Assembly (NCBI RefSeq): GCF_002775205.1
Contig: NC_036464.1
Coordinates: forward strand, 5,697,291-5,761,290
Reading direction: 5' to 3'
DNA from: Xiphophorus maculatus
Lineage: Eukaryota > Chordata > Actinopteri > Cyprinodontiformes > Poeciliidae
Length of the DNA stretch: 64,000 nt
The position numbers were made by a program, and so were the translations under genes. Positions 11,749 to 21,488 of the stretch are shown here, in pieces. A model generated the notes under the pieces. It saw nothing but the letters and a program-made list of their open reading frames with translations, did no database searches and was not told the DNA's origin. Position 1 is the first letter of the stretch, and each line of letters starts with the position of its first letter.

Positions 11749-12141
11749 TACAGTGGACCCCTGTTTGATTTTTCTGAAGAACTTTGCCTCCAAATTATTT
11801 ACGTAAAATCTACTCATTAATTGGGAAGCTGAGAAAGCTAGGCGCAATGCTACGTGACACACTATTGGCTGGTGTTTGGGAAACAGCCCATCTAGGAGCT
11901 GCATATATTTTCCTTAGCGCTGATTGGCTGAACCCATAAGGACAACAGGTGTGTTAGGTCCTGCGGTAGTGCTGCAACGGTTTTCGTTTTCATATTATTG
12001 CAGGTTAGAAAGTAGATAGTTTGAATTGTTATAATTAGCAGTTGCAAGCATTTTAGAGGGGTTCTTAAGTATTCAGTATGTTAGCTCTTCGCGGACGGTT
12101 ATACTCTCTAACCTCTGGGAATGCCGAGAGCCCACTGTATA
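11749..12141. mobile_element. short DNA transposon with TA-flanked CAGTGG ends
   Basis: The left end reads 'ta-cagtggacccctg' and the right end 'gagcccactg-ta'. The ends are inverted copies of CAGTGG(A/G)C flanked by TA on both sides. That is the pattern of pogo/Tigger-type Tc1-mariner relatives, which duplicate TA. The interior has no transposase frame. Superfamily assignment rests on ends and flank only. Confidence 0.5.
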
Positions 12142-13277
12142 AAGTTGAGTTGTTTACTGGTGGTTAATGTCTTTTACGTGGAAAAGTTTGGTGTGAATTC
12201 AATAAGACGAAGTTCAAACCACACGATTCTTTCCAACAAAACATTGACAAGATGTAACAGACACAGAAAAGAGTCAATCGGGCTTACTATAGTACACACA
12301 GACTGAATTGATATCTCTCTCGCATAGACACGAGCCATCAACTTGCCCGCCATATTGTGAGTGGCTTCTTCTTGGATTTACTGGCGTTTGGCAACAAACT
12401 TTTAGTAGCATTACCGCCACTTACTGGGATGGCATGTGGTTCGTGATGGTCTATTATGAAGTTATGTTATTATGAAGATGCGTAACAATGATAAGAGGTT
12501 CTGTACCTCATAAACAAACATACTTTGTTTATGTTTTTTCTTAGACCATCAAAGGTAAAACAGAAAGACCTTGACCTGTTAACTTGAAATTTTTGGAACA
12601 GAACTACCCTCTTTCATACATTAAAAAAATGCCACCCACAAAATGGCAGTGAAAAAACTGACAGTGGTGCAGGATCCATTTTCAAGCAGCATCCCTTCTT
12701 CCAATGCTTATAGGTGACTTCCTCTGACTTTAAAACGGTTTGGATCAGTTAGAAATTGTGCTATCAAGTTGTGAATGTTCCCGGATGATGTTTTGTAGTG
12801 AAGTTGATAATTTCTTCCTCCAGTTCTGCCTCAGAGAAATGTTTTCATGTCAAATGCTCCCCATAGACTCCCCACCTTGTGAAAATGGTGTCTTTTTTTC
12901 TCTTTTTTTTAATTAACAAGACTTTAATCAAATGAAGACTTGGGAAAAAGCGGGGATGGGGGGATTAAGCCCACTATACACCAACACAGAAAGAATCAGA
13001 ACTCTGTTTTGATCCATGTTCTCTCAAAACTGAAATTAAGGTTTCCACAGGTTCTCTTAAATATGAAGAAAATCCACACTGGTTTTTTTTTTAATTTACA
13101 AAACATGGCAATTACAAACTAACCAGCCTATTATATCAAAAATAACAAAGAATATGAGCTCTGTTAAGAAAGCTACTCTGGGAAAAAGAAGCTCAAAATA
13201 AATAAATTAATATCACATTCATGATGGGCTTAAGCTCGTCCCCATGTGATTTTTTAAAGTTGTAACTAAATTGTCTG
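12142..13277. other. intergenic, nothing coding seen
   Basis: No recognisable exon, RNA gene or complete element. Short low-complexity runs lie at 12893-12912 and 13083-13092. Small frames at 12121-12306 and 12940-13122 lack domains and splice context. Confidence 0.4.
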
Positions 13278-13640
13278 CACTGTAAAAAAAGTCAGTAAAT
13301 TTACGGTACAAAACTGTAAAAAACCAACAGTTTTTGACCGTCGTATCCAAAAACATTGCATTACCGTAGAAATTACATGGAACAACCGTAAGTCGAAACT
13401 GCAAAGAAAGTCAGTAAATTTACGGTAAAAAATTGTAAAATGCCAGCAGTTACTGACCAGAATATTCACAGCATTATACTGCCGTAGAAAATACATGGCA
13501 TTATCATAACTGAATAAACATATATCCTAAATAATTGTGACAGTCACGAATGTAGAAAATACAGAAATATAGTGTAAAAATATAAGTAATTGTAAAGTTC
13601 TTAAAAAATTGTAATATTGCCAGCAGTTAATTACCCTAAA
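13278..13640. repeat. short-period repeat with 'cactgtaaaaaaa' end and internal direct repeats
   Basis: 'agtcagtaaatttacggta' occurs at about 13290 and again near 13410, each time followed by an 'aaa(a/t)ctgtaaaa' type stretch and 'ccagcagtta' or 'ccaacagttt'. The period is thus about 120 bp. The left end 'cactgtaaaaaaa' mirrors the end of the palindrome array at 20393 ('ttttttttacagtg'). The two are probably relatives of one non-autonomous family. Confidence 0.5.
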
Positions 13641-13964
13641 CTTAACAGTAGCAATCAGCCAAAATTACAAATTTTGCTGATGTTTAGATCTACAATGTAA
13701 AAGCGTAAACAAGACTGCAAAATAATTTTTTACAAAGAACAGAATGCTGGTGTGATATTTTGGTTTCTTTTTTAATAATGCCTTTAATACACCAAACTGA
13801 AATCTCAGCAGTAGACCAGGCATCGATCTGGCGATCCACCGATTGCAAAGCAAACTCCTACAGCCAACGCCACCATCATTTATGAGAGCATTTGATCATT
13901 AACATTAAGAGAACTGTATGTTAGCCCCTCTTGCTTGAATGAAGCTGAAGTTGGTTTCCAATTG

Positions 13965-14180
13965 CTGCTTCCAATTTGGGAAATGGCTAAAGGGCAATTC
14001 CACCTAATTTTTCACTGCAATCAGCATCTTTAATTTACTCTAGCTAAAAAACTACAACACCTAGACTCTTCAAATCTGGACTAGATTATTCTCAACTCAT
14101 ATCAGAATATTTAAAACCAAGTGTGGGATTTGTAAAACCTTTATCTGATTTGTGAAACTTCAATAAAGAACAATTCTAGT
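13965..14180 (+). repeat. dispersed repeat family C, copy 1
   Basis: It shares an ordered series of motifs with 21905-22085: 'gggaaatggctaaa', 'cctaatttttcac', 'tagactcttcaaatctggac', 'tagattattctc' and 'cttcaataaagaa'. No coding content is visible. A hairpin partner of part of it ('acaaatcccacacttggt') lies at 14230-14247. Confidence 0.6.
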
Positions 14181-14283
14181 GTTATCCAAAATCATACAAG
14201 TTGTAAAGTCACCCATCATTGAAGTTTCACAAATCCCACACTTGGTTTTGAATATTGTGCTATTAGTAGAGAATAGTCTAGAG

Positions 14284-14744
14284 CAGGGGTCCCCAAACTT
14301 TTTCCTGCGAGGGCCACATAGCTGTTCCTTTCTCTGCTCGGGGGCCGGTCTTAGTTTTTGGAGAAAGATACCTTAGAAACTTATTGTCGGCGGGGGGGGG
14401 GGGGGGGGGGCTGTTCTGTCTTTGAAACTGTCGACGGGGGGGGGGGGGGGGGGGGGGGGGGGTTGCTGACTACGACACATTCGCGGTCGCTTTTAGATAG
14501 ATTTTTACCCAGAATGGAAATGGAAAAAACCGTGAGTGAAACGGTGACTGGGACTGACTAGTATATATTTGAGGGAAAGTTAGTTTAACATCTGCTCAAG
14601 AGCCCCCTGGTGGTTGAAGAGAAATCCACAAACCAGAAAATACAATATATGAAAAAATACACTGAATGCTCTCTGGTATGAGGAGGCGGGCCAGATCCGG
14701 CATTGCCAGACCAAATGACGCAGGCCGTAGTTTGGGGACCCCTG
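14284..14744. mobile_element. complete non-autonomous hAT element with 8-bp target duplication
   Basis: The ends are 'caggggtccccaaact' and its reverse complement 'agtttggggacccctg'. Both sides carry the same 8 bp, gtctagag (14276-14283 and 14745-14752), the size hAT transposases generate. The 461-bp interior encodes no transposase. It contains two long runs of G, about 14391-14410 and 14437-14462. An intact element with a perfect target duplication suggests a fairly recent insertion, mobilised in trans by a related transposase. Confidence 0.93.
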
Positions 14745-15042
14745 GTCTAGAGAGTTTTTCATTTTGTAATTGTGATAAATAGTAGGGTTTACAGTAAATG
14801 GAGACTGTTATTTGTCATGTAAACAAATAATTATCTAGTTTGCATTGCTGCTTGATCCTTCAGCATCAGCAGCAAGATTCTTTTAACTCTGTTCCTGTAG
14901 TGGTGTCCTGAACTCAACACAGTAAAGTCACTGTGCTAACTAAGGTTGCTAACTAGGGTGCTGAGAGCCCAGTAGGCCTGGTCCTTGTCAAGATGCTGCT
15001 ACTGTCTTTGAAATCAAATTTCTGCTATTTTTGCACGTTCAG

Positions 15043-15066
15043 GAGGAGAAGGGCAACACATCACAG
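15043..15066 (+). other. 24-bp microexon-like segment
   Basis: A pyrimidine-rich acceptor ('ctatttttgcacgttcag') and a near-consensus donor ('cag|gtgagt') bracket 24 bp that would read EEKGNTSQ. No neighbouring coding exon was found, so it may be a non-coding exon or a chance match. See the exon-like set at 19165-19850. Confidence 0.2.
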
Positions 15067-15099
15067 GTGAGTCCCTTTCACGGTTTCAACTGAAGTTAG

Positions 15100-15782
15100 C
15101 TAACTTTAACCAACTGACAAAGAAATGTGTAGTTTCTGAGCCATGCTGTTTATGTACATGCACTGCAGCTAGATATTTTTACTATATGGAACATTTAATC
15201 TTCACAGATGCAACACTTCCATTAATGTTTCTGTAGGAACGGCTGCATAGATTATATTTCTGGTCTACTTCAGACTACATGTGCTTAAAGTTATTGTTAA
15301 TGGCAGAAGCAACTTTTTCCAAGTTTGGTTCAATAATTAATTTGAATTACTTTGAGTGTGAAATGTTCATGCATGCAAGTTAAATCTCTGAAGAACATGT
15401 TAGCTTTTGTTTCAATACTTTGGTAATACTTAGAAGTATAAAGCTTGGCATCAGAGATATTATTTAATATTTTCCTTTGACCTCTTGACTCTCACACCCA
15501 AAATACTTGCACTAAAGTCACTGGGTCCATGACAGTTGAAGGATTTGAAGATAAGAGAATTTAAATATTAATATTTTACAGCTTTTCTCAGTTTGGGTGC
15601 ATCTCTCAGAACAGAATTGAAATTCTTAAAACTACCTGTTCAATCTTCAAATTACTGTGTCACTTCTGCACATCAAAAAAAGTAGTTTTGCAAGTTTTGC
15701 TTTTGTACATCATGTAGCTGGTTATGTACACTTCTATGCTTTTATAATTGTAATTTGCTTTTATCGTCTTGATCAAAATATG
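15100..15782. other. intergenic, nothing coding seen
   Basis: AT-rich sequence up to the TTAA where the piggyBac element inserted. No repeat edge or exon recognised. Confidence 0.4.
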
Positions 15783-15786
15783 TTAA

Positions 15787-17711
15787 CCCTCCTGTTGTCC
15801 TCGGGTCAAAATGACCCGCCACTGTGTTAAACCCCCCCCCCCCCAAACAATCCCCTAAATGTAATTTTTTTAACTTGAGATTTTAAGACTTTTCCTAGAT
15901 TGGCCCAGACAATAGAAAAAGTTCAGTGTTGCTTTTATTCTCATTTCCATGTAAGCTGTACAAAAAAAGGTACAAAGATGGTCTTCAGGTCAAAATGACC
16001 CGTGAGGCAAATGGAGTTGAAATCAAGGTCACAGAGTTATTTACAAACCATAAAATGTTACAAAGTTTTAGTTGTGTCTCAGATCAATCAGTAGCAGAAG
16101 TGAGCAGAGAGTGGAAGGCCAATTTTCCGAGCCACAATGCCAGTCAAACTCTTTCACACCTACTCAAGACTGATGCGATTTGATGACCGTGAATCAAGAC
16201 CAGCAAGACGTATGACAGACAAACTTGCAGCCATAAGAGAGGTATGGGACAAGTGGGTGGAGCGGTTGCCCTACCTCTACAATCCAGAGCCTGATGTAAC
16301 AGTGGATGAGCAACTGGTTCCATTTAGAGGTAATCTGTTTTCATATTTGTAATAAAAGTGATTTTCACTATTGATTTCTTTGACTGTTTTCTGTGACACT
16401 GATACTAATCACTGATGCTAATGTCTTTTGTCCAAAGGTTGTTGTCCTTTCCGGCAGTATATGCCCAGCAAGCCAGCAAAATATGGGATCAAGTCATGGG
16501 TGGCTTCTGAATCAAGCTATGCTTGGAAAATGCAAGTCTATACTGGGAAGTCAACCAGTGGATGCCCAGAGAAGAACCAGGGGTTGCGAGTTGTGCTTGA
16601 TGTGACAGAGGGACTGAGGGGTCACAATGTGACATGTGACAATTTCTTCAACTCTTATGAACTCGGACAGCAGCTCCTGAAGAGGAAGATCACCATGGTT
16701 GGTACAGTTCAAAAGAACAAGCCTGAGCTCCCACCTGCACTGCTTGGGTCAAAGGAGAGAGAGGTCTTCTCCTCAAAGTTTGCCTTCACACCCACCACCA
16801 CTCTAGTTTCCTACCTCCCAAAGAAAAACAAGAATGTAGTTCTTCTGAGCACACTGCACAAAGACGGCGACATTAGTGACCGTGAGGACAGGAAGCCAAT
16901 CATCATCCTGGAATAAAACCGAAACAAAGGAGGTGTGGACAACCTAGATAAGGTGATTGGAGCATATAGCTGCAGAAGAATGACTGCCCGCTGGCCCCTG
17001 GTCATCTTCCACAACATCATTGATGTGTCCTCCTACAATGCCTTTGTGATTTGGATAGAGATCAACCCAACCTGGATGTCTCATAAGCACAACAAGAAGA
17101 GGGTGTTCCTGGAGCAGCTAGGAAAGGCACTTGTAACTCCACTCATTGAAAGAAGGAAGCATGTCCCCCACACAGAAGCCTCAGCAGCAGTTGTGAAAGC
17201 TATTCAGAGTGCAGCAGCTCCTGATCAACCTGAGGATCCATCTACCACAGCCACTTCCTCAGCTAAGCCAAGTAAGAGGAAGAGATGTCAGTTCTGCCCT
17301 CAGACTGTAAAACACATACTGTGTGCTGCAGGTGTAAGAAATATATCTGCAAAGGCTGTGCACTTGCATACTGCCCTACATGTGCCAATTAGTTGAATGG
17401 GTTATGTTATTTTTCATATTTTTGTATTGTACATCCTCTTGTTCACTGGAGAAAAGTAAAAGAAAATTAGTCACTGTGATGAATAAAAATGCATTCGAAA
17501 CTCATTTTGCACATTTTTTTTCTTAAGCTATAGAAATTCAAGTGGAGAGGGAAAAGTCAAGTATTCACACATTTTGTGGTGAGTGACAATATACAAGATA
17601 GAATTTGGTGTTTAAAATTCAATTAAGCTGCTTATATTGGGGGTTTATTGAAGACGGGTCATTTTGACCCGGAGGATAAAGGGTGTATACAGAAAATGAG
17701 GACAACAGGAC
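15787..17711 (+). mobile_element. degenerate piggyBac element
   Basis: The left end 'ccctcctgttgtcctcggg' directly follows a TTAA (15783-15786), the target piggyBac enzymes use. On the right, 'cgggtcattttgacccg' (about 17655) and 'gaggacaacagg' (about 17698) are the inverted counterparts. The expected final 'agggttaa' is missing ('acaggacaacaacg' is found instead), so the right terminus has decayed. The palindrome ggtcaaaatgacc occurs three times: in each end and again at about 15988. The interior is a broken transposase gene. At about 1.9 kb it is shorter than full elements because the N-terminal part of the gene is missing. Confidence 0.9.
16100..17392 (+). pseudogene. piggyBac transposase relic (PGBD4-like), with intron
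   Basis: The readable homology starts at FRATMPVKLF (about 16122) just after an in-frame stop and runs through RFDDRESRPARR. Three catalytic aspartates are visible: VTVDEQLVPFRG (Asp codon 16305-16307), VTCDNFFNSYELG (16638-16640) and GGVDNLDKV (16938-16940). The frame is cut after PFRG by a 108-bp stretch with GT-AG borders (16330-16437). Removing it joins PFRG to CCPFRQYMPSKPAKYGIK, so it reads as a real intron. Breaks are a TAA at 16914-16916 just before the third aspartate and a frame change near 17305-17312. After that change the cysteine-rich C-terminal domain (CCRCKKYICKGCALAYCPTCAN) ends at a TAG. The DNA-binding N-terminal region is absent. It is not functional as it stands. Confidence 0.9.
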
Positions 17712-18180
17712 AACAACGTGTCTGTGTTGAATTCTCAACTTCCAAAATAGCATCAGTTCATTGTGTAAGTCTTAACATGCATAAGTCTTAAAGTTGTCAT
17801 AATGTGAATCATATATTAATTAATTTATATTCTATTATTTTCTAAATCTGTCCTGAATTGGTAAATTGCTCCCAAGTGAGTCCTGAGTTTCTCTAACAGG
17901 TCAGTGTATGAACCATTAGCTCAACCAACGATCAACCAGTTTTCTGAAACAGATTGGAGGTGCATCTTGTGAACCATCAGTTGGCAACATTATGCTCTAT
18001 ATAGTCAGAACACAACACAATGTTACATGTCTGAGAACTGATGAACAAGTATCTGGGCAGAGTGAACAGCCAGAGAGAAGAAGAGGAGTGAGGCTGAGGA
18101 GGAAATAGTTGGGAGGAAAGCAGAAGAAGAGTCAGAAGAGGCTGAGGACATCTGCCAGTTTCCATCAGTCCAACATCAGG
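17712..18180. other. intergenic, nothing coding seen
   Basis: It includes a purine-rich stretch at 18060-18150 that gives acidic open frames. No domain recognised. Confidence 0.35.
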
Positions 18181-18185
18181 ACATG

Positions 18186-18257
18186 GCTGAGACCCACAAC
18201 ATGATGCTGATGGAGGTCCTCCCACCCTACTGTTCATTCCTTAACCCCACTGAGGAA
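18186..18257 (+). pseudogene. DDE transposase fragment
   Basis: The frame AETHNMMLMEVLPPYCSFLNPTEE contains the conserved block 'LPPY(S)xxLNPxEE' that ends the catalytic core of IS630/Tc1-type DDE enzymes. The glutamate after NPxE is the last catalytic residue. Nothing else of the enzyme survives on either side. The fragment runs directly into the hairpin at 18237-18284. Confidence 0.5.
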
Positions 18258-18284
18258 AAAAGATTCCTCAGTGGAGTTAAGGAA
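18237..18284. repeat. 21-bp inverted repeat with 6-bp loop
   Basis: The left arm 18237-18257 and right arm 18264-18284 are reverse complements with one mismatch ('aaccccactg' against 'cagtggagtt'). The loop is 'aaaaga'. The left arm is part of the transposase relic, so the right arm looks like a small inverted duplication of it. Confidence 0.85.
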
Positions 18285-18458
18285 CAAAGTGACTATGGAA
18301 ATTAAAATGTAATGTAATTTCTACAGCACTGTACAGTTTTCCTTGAGGAGATTGTCCTGTGGCTCCTTTTCTACTTTTTTTGTTCTCTGCATTTCTGTCT
18401 TTTTCTTTCTGAATCACCATGGCATGGTCCATGAATAAATTATAGCAAAAGCGTAAAT

Positions 18459-18672
18459 CAGTGTTTCTCAATCCTGGTCTTCAGCGTCACCCTGTCCTGC
18501 AGGTTTAGGTATTTCCCTTCTGCCACACACCTGAATTGTATCTCTGGATGATTAACAAGCTTCTGCAGTACTTGATTGTCATCCAATCATTTGAATCAGC
18601 TGTTCTGGAGTAGAGGCACATCTAAAACATGCAGAGCAGGGGGGCGTTGAGGACCAGGGTTGAGAAACACTG
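18459..18672. mobile_element. complete 214-bp hAT MITE with 8-bp target duplication
   Basis: The ends are 'cagtgtttctcaatcctggtc' on the left and 'accagggttgagaaacactg' on the right, near-perfect inverted repeats of about 21 bp. The identical flanks gcgtaaat (18451-18458 and 18673-18680) are an 8-bp target duplication as hAT enzymes make. There is no coding capacity. Confidence 0.95.
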
Positions 18673-19164
18673 GCGTAAATGATCCTTTTGTAGTCTCTTC
18701 TCATGACTAATCGATTTGACTGTCTTATCTGTACATAGAGAGACTATAACTTATTATTTTGAGTCACTGATATGTTAACAGACAGGATTTTAAGAGCTGA
18801 ACTAAGGATTTTGAAAGCAAACAAATGCTATTTTTCCTGTTTCTACAAATTGTTTTGAGAAATGCGCTTACTGTTTTGTAAATGCCAACAATGACTCGAG
18901 AAATGCACCAAAAGTGACTGAGAAAAACTAACCTAGCATAAATTGTCTCAGCTGTATCAATTTGTTTGCCTGTATGAAAAGTGTTCACATTTACAGCTTT
19001 GTTTCTGCTAGCTTGCAGGAAATGTAACTTACATAAATGGTTGAAGACAACCTATTGGCCTTCATGAGACTCAGATAAATGGTGAGTATCTATTTCATAA
19101 ATTGCCTAAAACAGTTATATTTGTTTTTATTTGTTTTTTGTTTGTGTATTTTGTCTGGTTGCAG

Positions 19165-19850
19165 ACCAGAGGATCACACCTGTTGACAACAAACAAAGGT
19201 TTAACTACTGAATTTTCAGTCAGAAATGATCACACCACCTGGTTGAAGTACCTGTGTCCATATGCAAGTCAACAAAGGTGAAACAAACATTTAAGCGAAT
19301 AAGATGTTCATGTAGTGCATCTTTCTAACTTTTTCTTTTTGTTTTCCAGCAGAGAGGAAACACCCGATTGACAACATGCGAGTCTCAATTTCAACCTGTG
19401 ACTGGGAAGACTACAACCATCCTGAGCAACGTCTGATCTCAGCGACTTGTGACTCTCAACCCAGAACAAGAATCCTTTTATCACCATTTTGTCTTCTACA
19501 ATATGTTATCTCTTATGTGGACACATACTGTTTGTTTTGTTTTTGTTTTCCAGATCTCAGTAATACCGTGAGGAAACTGGACATAAAATAGAATCAGTTC
19601 TTTTTTTAACTTGACTTTTTAAATAGAAATTGTTTCTTTAAGTGGATTACTCGTAATCTGTATATTTGTTTAATTAGAAATTATTTTCTTTATAACTTTC
19701 TGTATAGAAATGCTTGACAAGTTACACTTCCTTGGTTGTTGTACTATAATTTGTATGGTAAAATTCTGGTAGGAACAGAGACCAGTAATTTACCATAAGT
19801 TTTTTTTGGGGGGGAGGGTTTACAATAAAATGTCAATATATCATACAGTC
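19165..19850 (+). ncRNA. possible non-coding transcript exons with poly(A) signal
   Basis: Three acceptor-like sites stand in one orientation: 'ctggttgcag' before 19165, 'tttgttttccag' before 19350 and 'tttgttttccag' before 19554. The first is followed by a 34-bp segment and a weak donor (aaag|gttt at 19199). AATAAA at 19824-19829 would end the transcript. The frames are short and unconserved to my eye, so a spliced non-coding RNA is the only gene model I would consider. This is inference from splice-like motifs alone. Confidence 0.2.
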
Positions 19851-19899
19851 TGGATGTGTTTTTCACTCATGTAGATATTATGCCTCAGTCAGCATGACC

Positions 19900-20393
19900 G
19901 TATTTACTACGGCAAAACCACATTTTATTTTTTTTAAAATATTTTAGGAAGTACGGTATTTTACCGTATATTAATAATACGGTAAAATCCTGCATGTACA
20001 AAATACGGTGAAAAACTGGCAGCTGTGGTTGCCAGAATTTTACCGTATATTAAAATTACGGTAAAATCCTGCATTTACAAAATACGGTAACAAACTGGCA
20101 GCTGTGGTTGCCAGAATTTTACCGTATTTCAAAAATACGGTAAAATCCTGCATTTAGCAAATACGGTAAAAAACTGGCAGCTGTGGTTGCCAGAATTTTA
20201 CCGTATTTTAGAAATACGGTAAAAAACTGGCAGCTTTGGTTGCCAGAATTTTACCGTATTTTAGAAATACGGTAAAAAACTGGCAGTTTTGGTTGCCAGA
20301 CTTTTACCGTATAAAGACGGTAAACTTCTGGCAACTCAGCTGCCAGTTTTTTACCGTAAAATGAGGCCGTTTTTTTTTACAGTGTGTATTATC
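19900..20393. repeat. tandem array of 'ttttaccgtat...atacggtaaaa' palindromes
   Basis: 'ctggcagctgtggttgccag', itself an inverted repeat, starts at about 20016, 20095 and 20174, with diverged copies at 20227 and 20280. The spacing is thus 79, 79, 53 and 53 bp. Between the copies are palindromes pairing 'ttttaccgtat' with 'atacggtaaaa'. The array closes with an inverted copy ('ctggcaactcagctgccag') and 'ttttttttacagtg'. It is a structured satellite, probably the inside of a foldback transposon. Confidence 0.85.
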
Positions 20394-20399
20394 AGTAAA

Positions 20400-21060
20400 A
20401 CCTGGATTGTGTCAGTGATAATAAAATTTTTTGATGTATTTCTCAAATCTTGGATTTGTGATACCTCAAAAAAAAAAAGGGAGGGATAGAATCAATTTAT
20501 TCTCAACAAAAAATAATTGCTTTTGCTGAACTAAAAAATTGTTTTCAACCATTAAGAGGTAAACAGATTCTTTAAGTTGATGTCCTGTTGGTGGGATGCA
20601 CACCTTAAACCTAATTATCAGTATATTCAATGTTGTATGGTACTCTGTAAATACAAAGCTGACTTTTGTAAGAAAAAACACCTACAAAAAACAATCAATA
20701 TAATCGTTCTTTTAAATGTCATTTTAAAATTTGTGTTGATTTTTCTTTGTGAATAATTTTATCGTGATAAATTAAAAATGTTATGCATTACACTGCCTCT
20801 GACTGATATGTAGACATTTATTAGATGCATACATAAAACTGAAATCAAAATAGCAAGAATTTTACATATTTCAGTGTTTGATAGAATCTAAGCAGAGCTT
20901 CAACATGCTAAAATAACAAAAGGAAATGGGAGCATAAAAGATGAGTAATCAATTTATTGCAAATAACCATTAAACTGAAATTGGCTGTTCGTTTATATTT
21001 GGCTGATGAAGCTATTTATATAATAACGATCTATTAGGGAGCTCTGTCACTCCTAGTAAC
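20400..21060. other. intergenic, nothing coding seen
   Basis: AT-rich sequence leading to the pcgf6 promoter. No exon or bounded element recognised. Confidence 0.4.
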
Positions 21061-21083
21061 GCTTTTATTTCGAAAAAACCATA

Positions 21084-21100
21084 CCGGAAGCGGTGACGTT
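21084..21100 (+). promoter_or_regulatory. pcgf6: pcgf6 core promoter sites (ETS and CRE)
   Basis: CCGGAAG (21084-21090) and TGACGTT (21094-21100) are an ETS site and a CRE-like site, about 390 bp before the pcgf6 start codon. CpG content rises between 21060 and 21500. No TATA box is visible. This is the usual make-up of a broadly expressed CpG-type promoter. Factor binding is inferred from sequence only. Confidence 0.5.
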
Positions 21101-21488
21101 ATCCAGGCTGCAAACTAAGCGCGAGGGAAATTCAGTTGGACGAAAGATAGTGTAGCAGAAAAGTATTTAAATTGTGTCATTTTTATTTTGTAGCGCGTTA
21201 AAATATAAGTTTGTGGAAATATAAATCGAATGACGCTTTTGTCTGCGCTAAGAAATTGTTAATATTAGCATACAGTTAGGCGCGTGTTATTGTTTTGTTC
21301 TGCGATTCACGGTGCGGAGGCTAACGCTAGCCGACTAGTGCTGTGTTGTTTACATGACGAAAAGTTTAAGGATAGAAGGGTTCCACATTTTAACACAAGC
21401 AGAATTAAAGGGCAAACTTGTTTATCAATTTACTAACAAGTAAAAGAGACTAGAGAAAGTATTGTAGTGCGGTTCACAGCCGTCGAGG

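Noticed and set aside
15926-16183. Frame thought to be the transposase N-terminus
   Set aside because: The sequence shows no piggyBac similarity, and the homologous frame starts after a stop near 16095 in another frame.
19900-20393. CRISPR-like array of regularly spaced repeats
   Set aside because: The units are palindromic satellite DNA in a vertebrate genome. The spacers are repeats themselves and no cas genes exist here.
13278-20393. A single 7.1-kb transposon bounded by cactgt...acagtg
   Set aside because: The flanks show no target duplication. The ends belong to separate repeat arrays, and independently inserted elements with their own duplications lie between. Kept only as a question within a finding.
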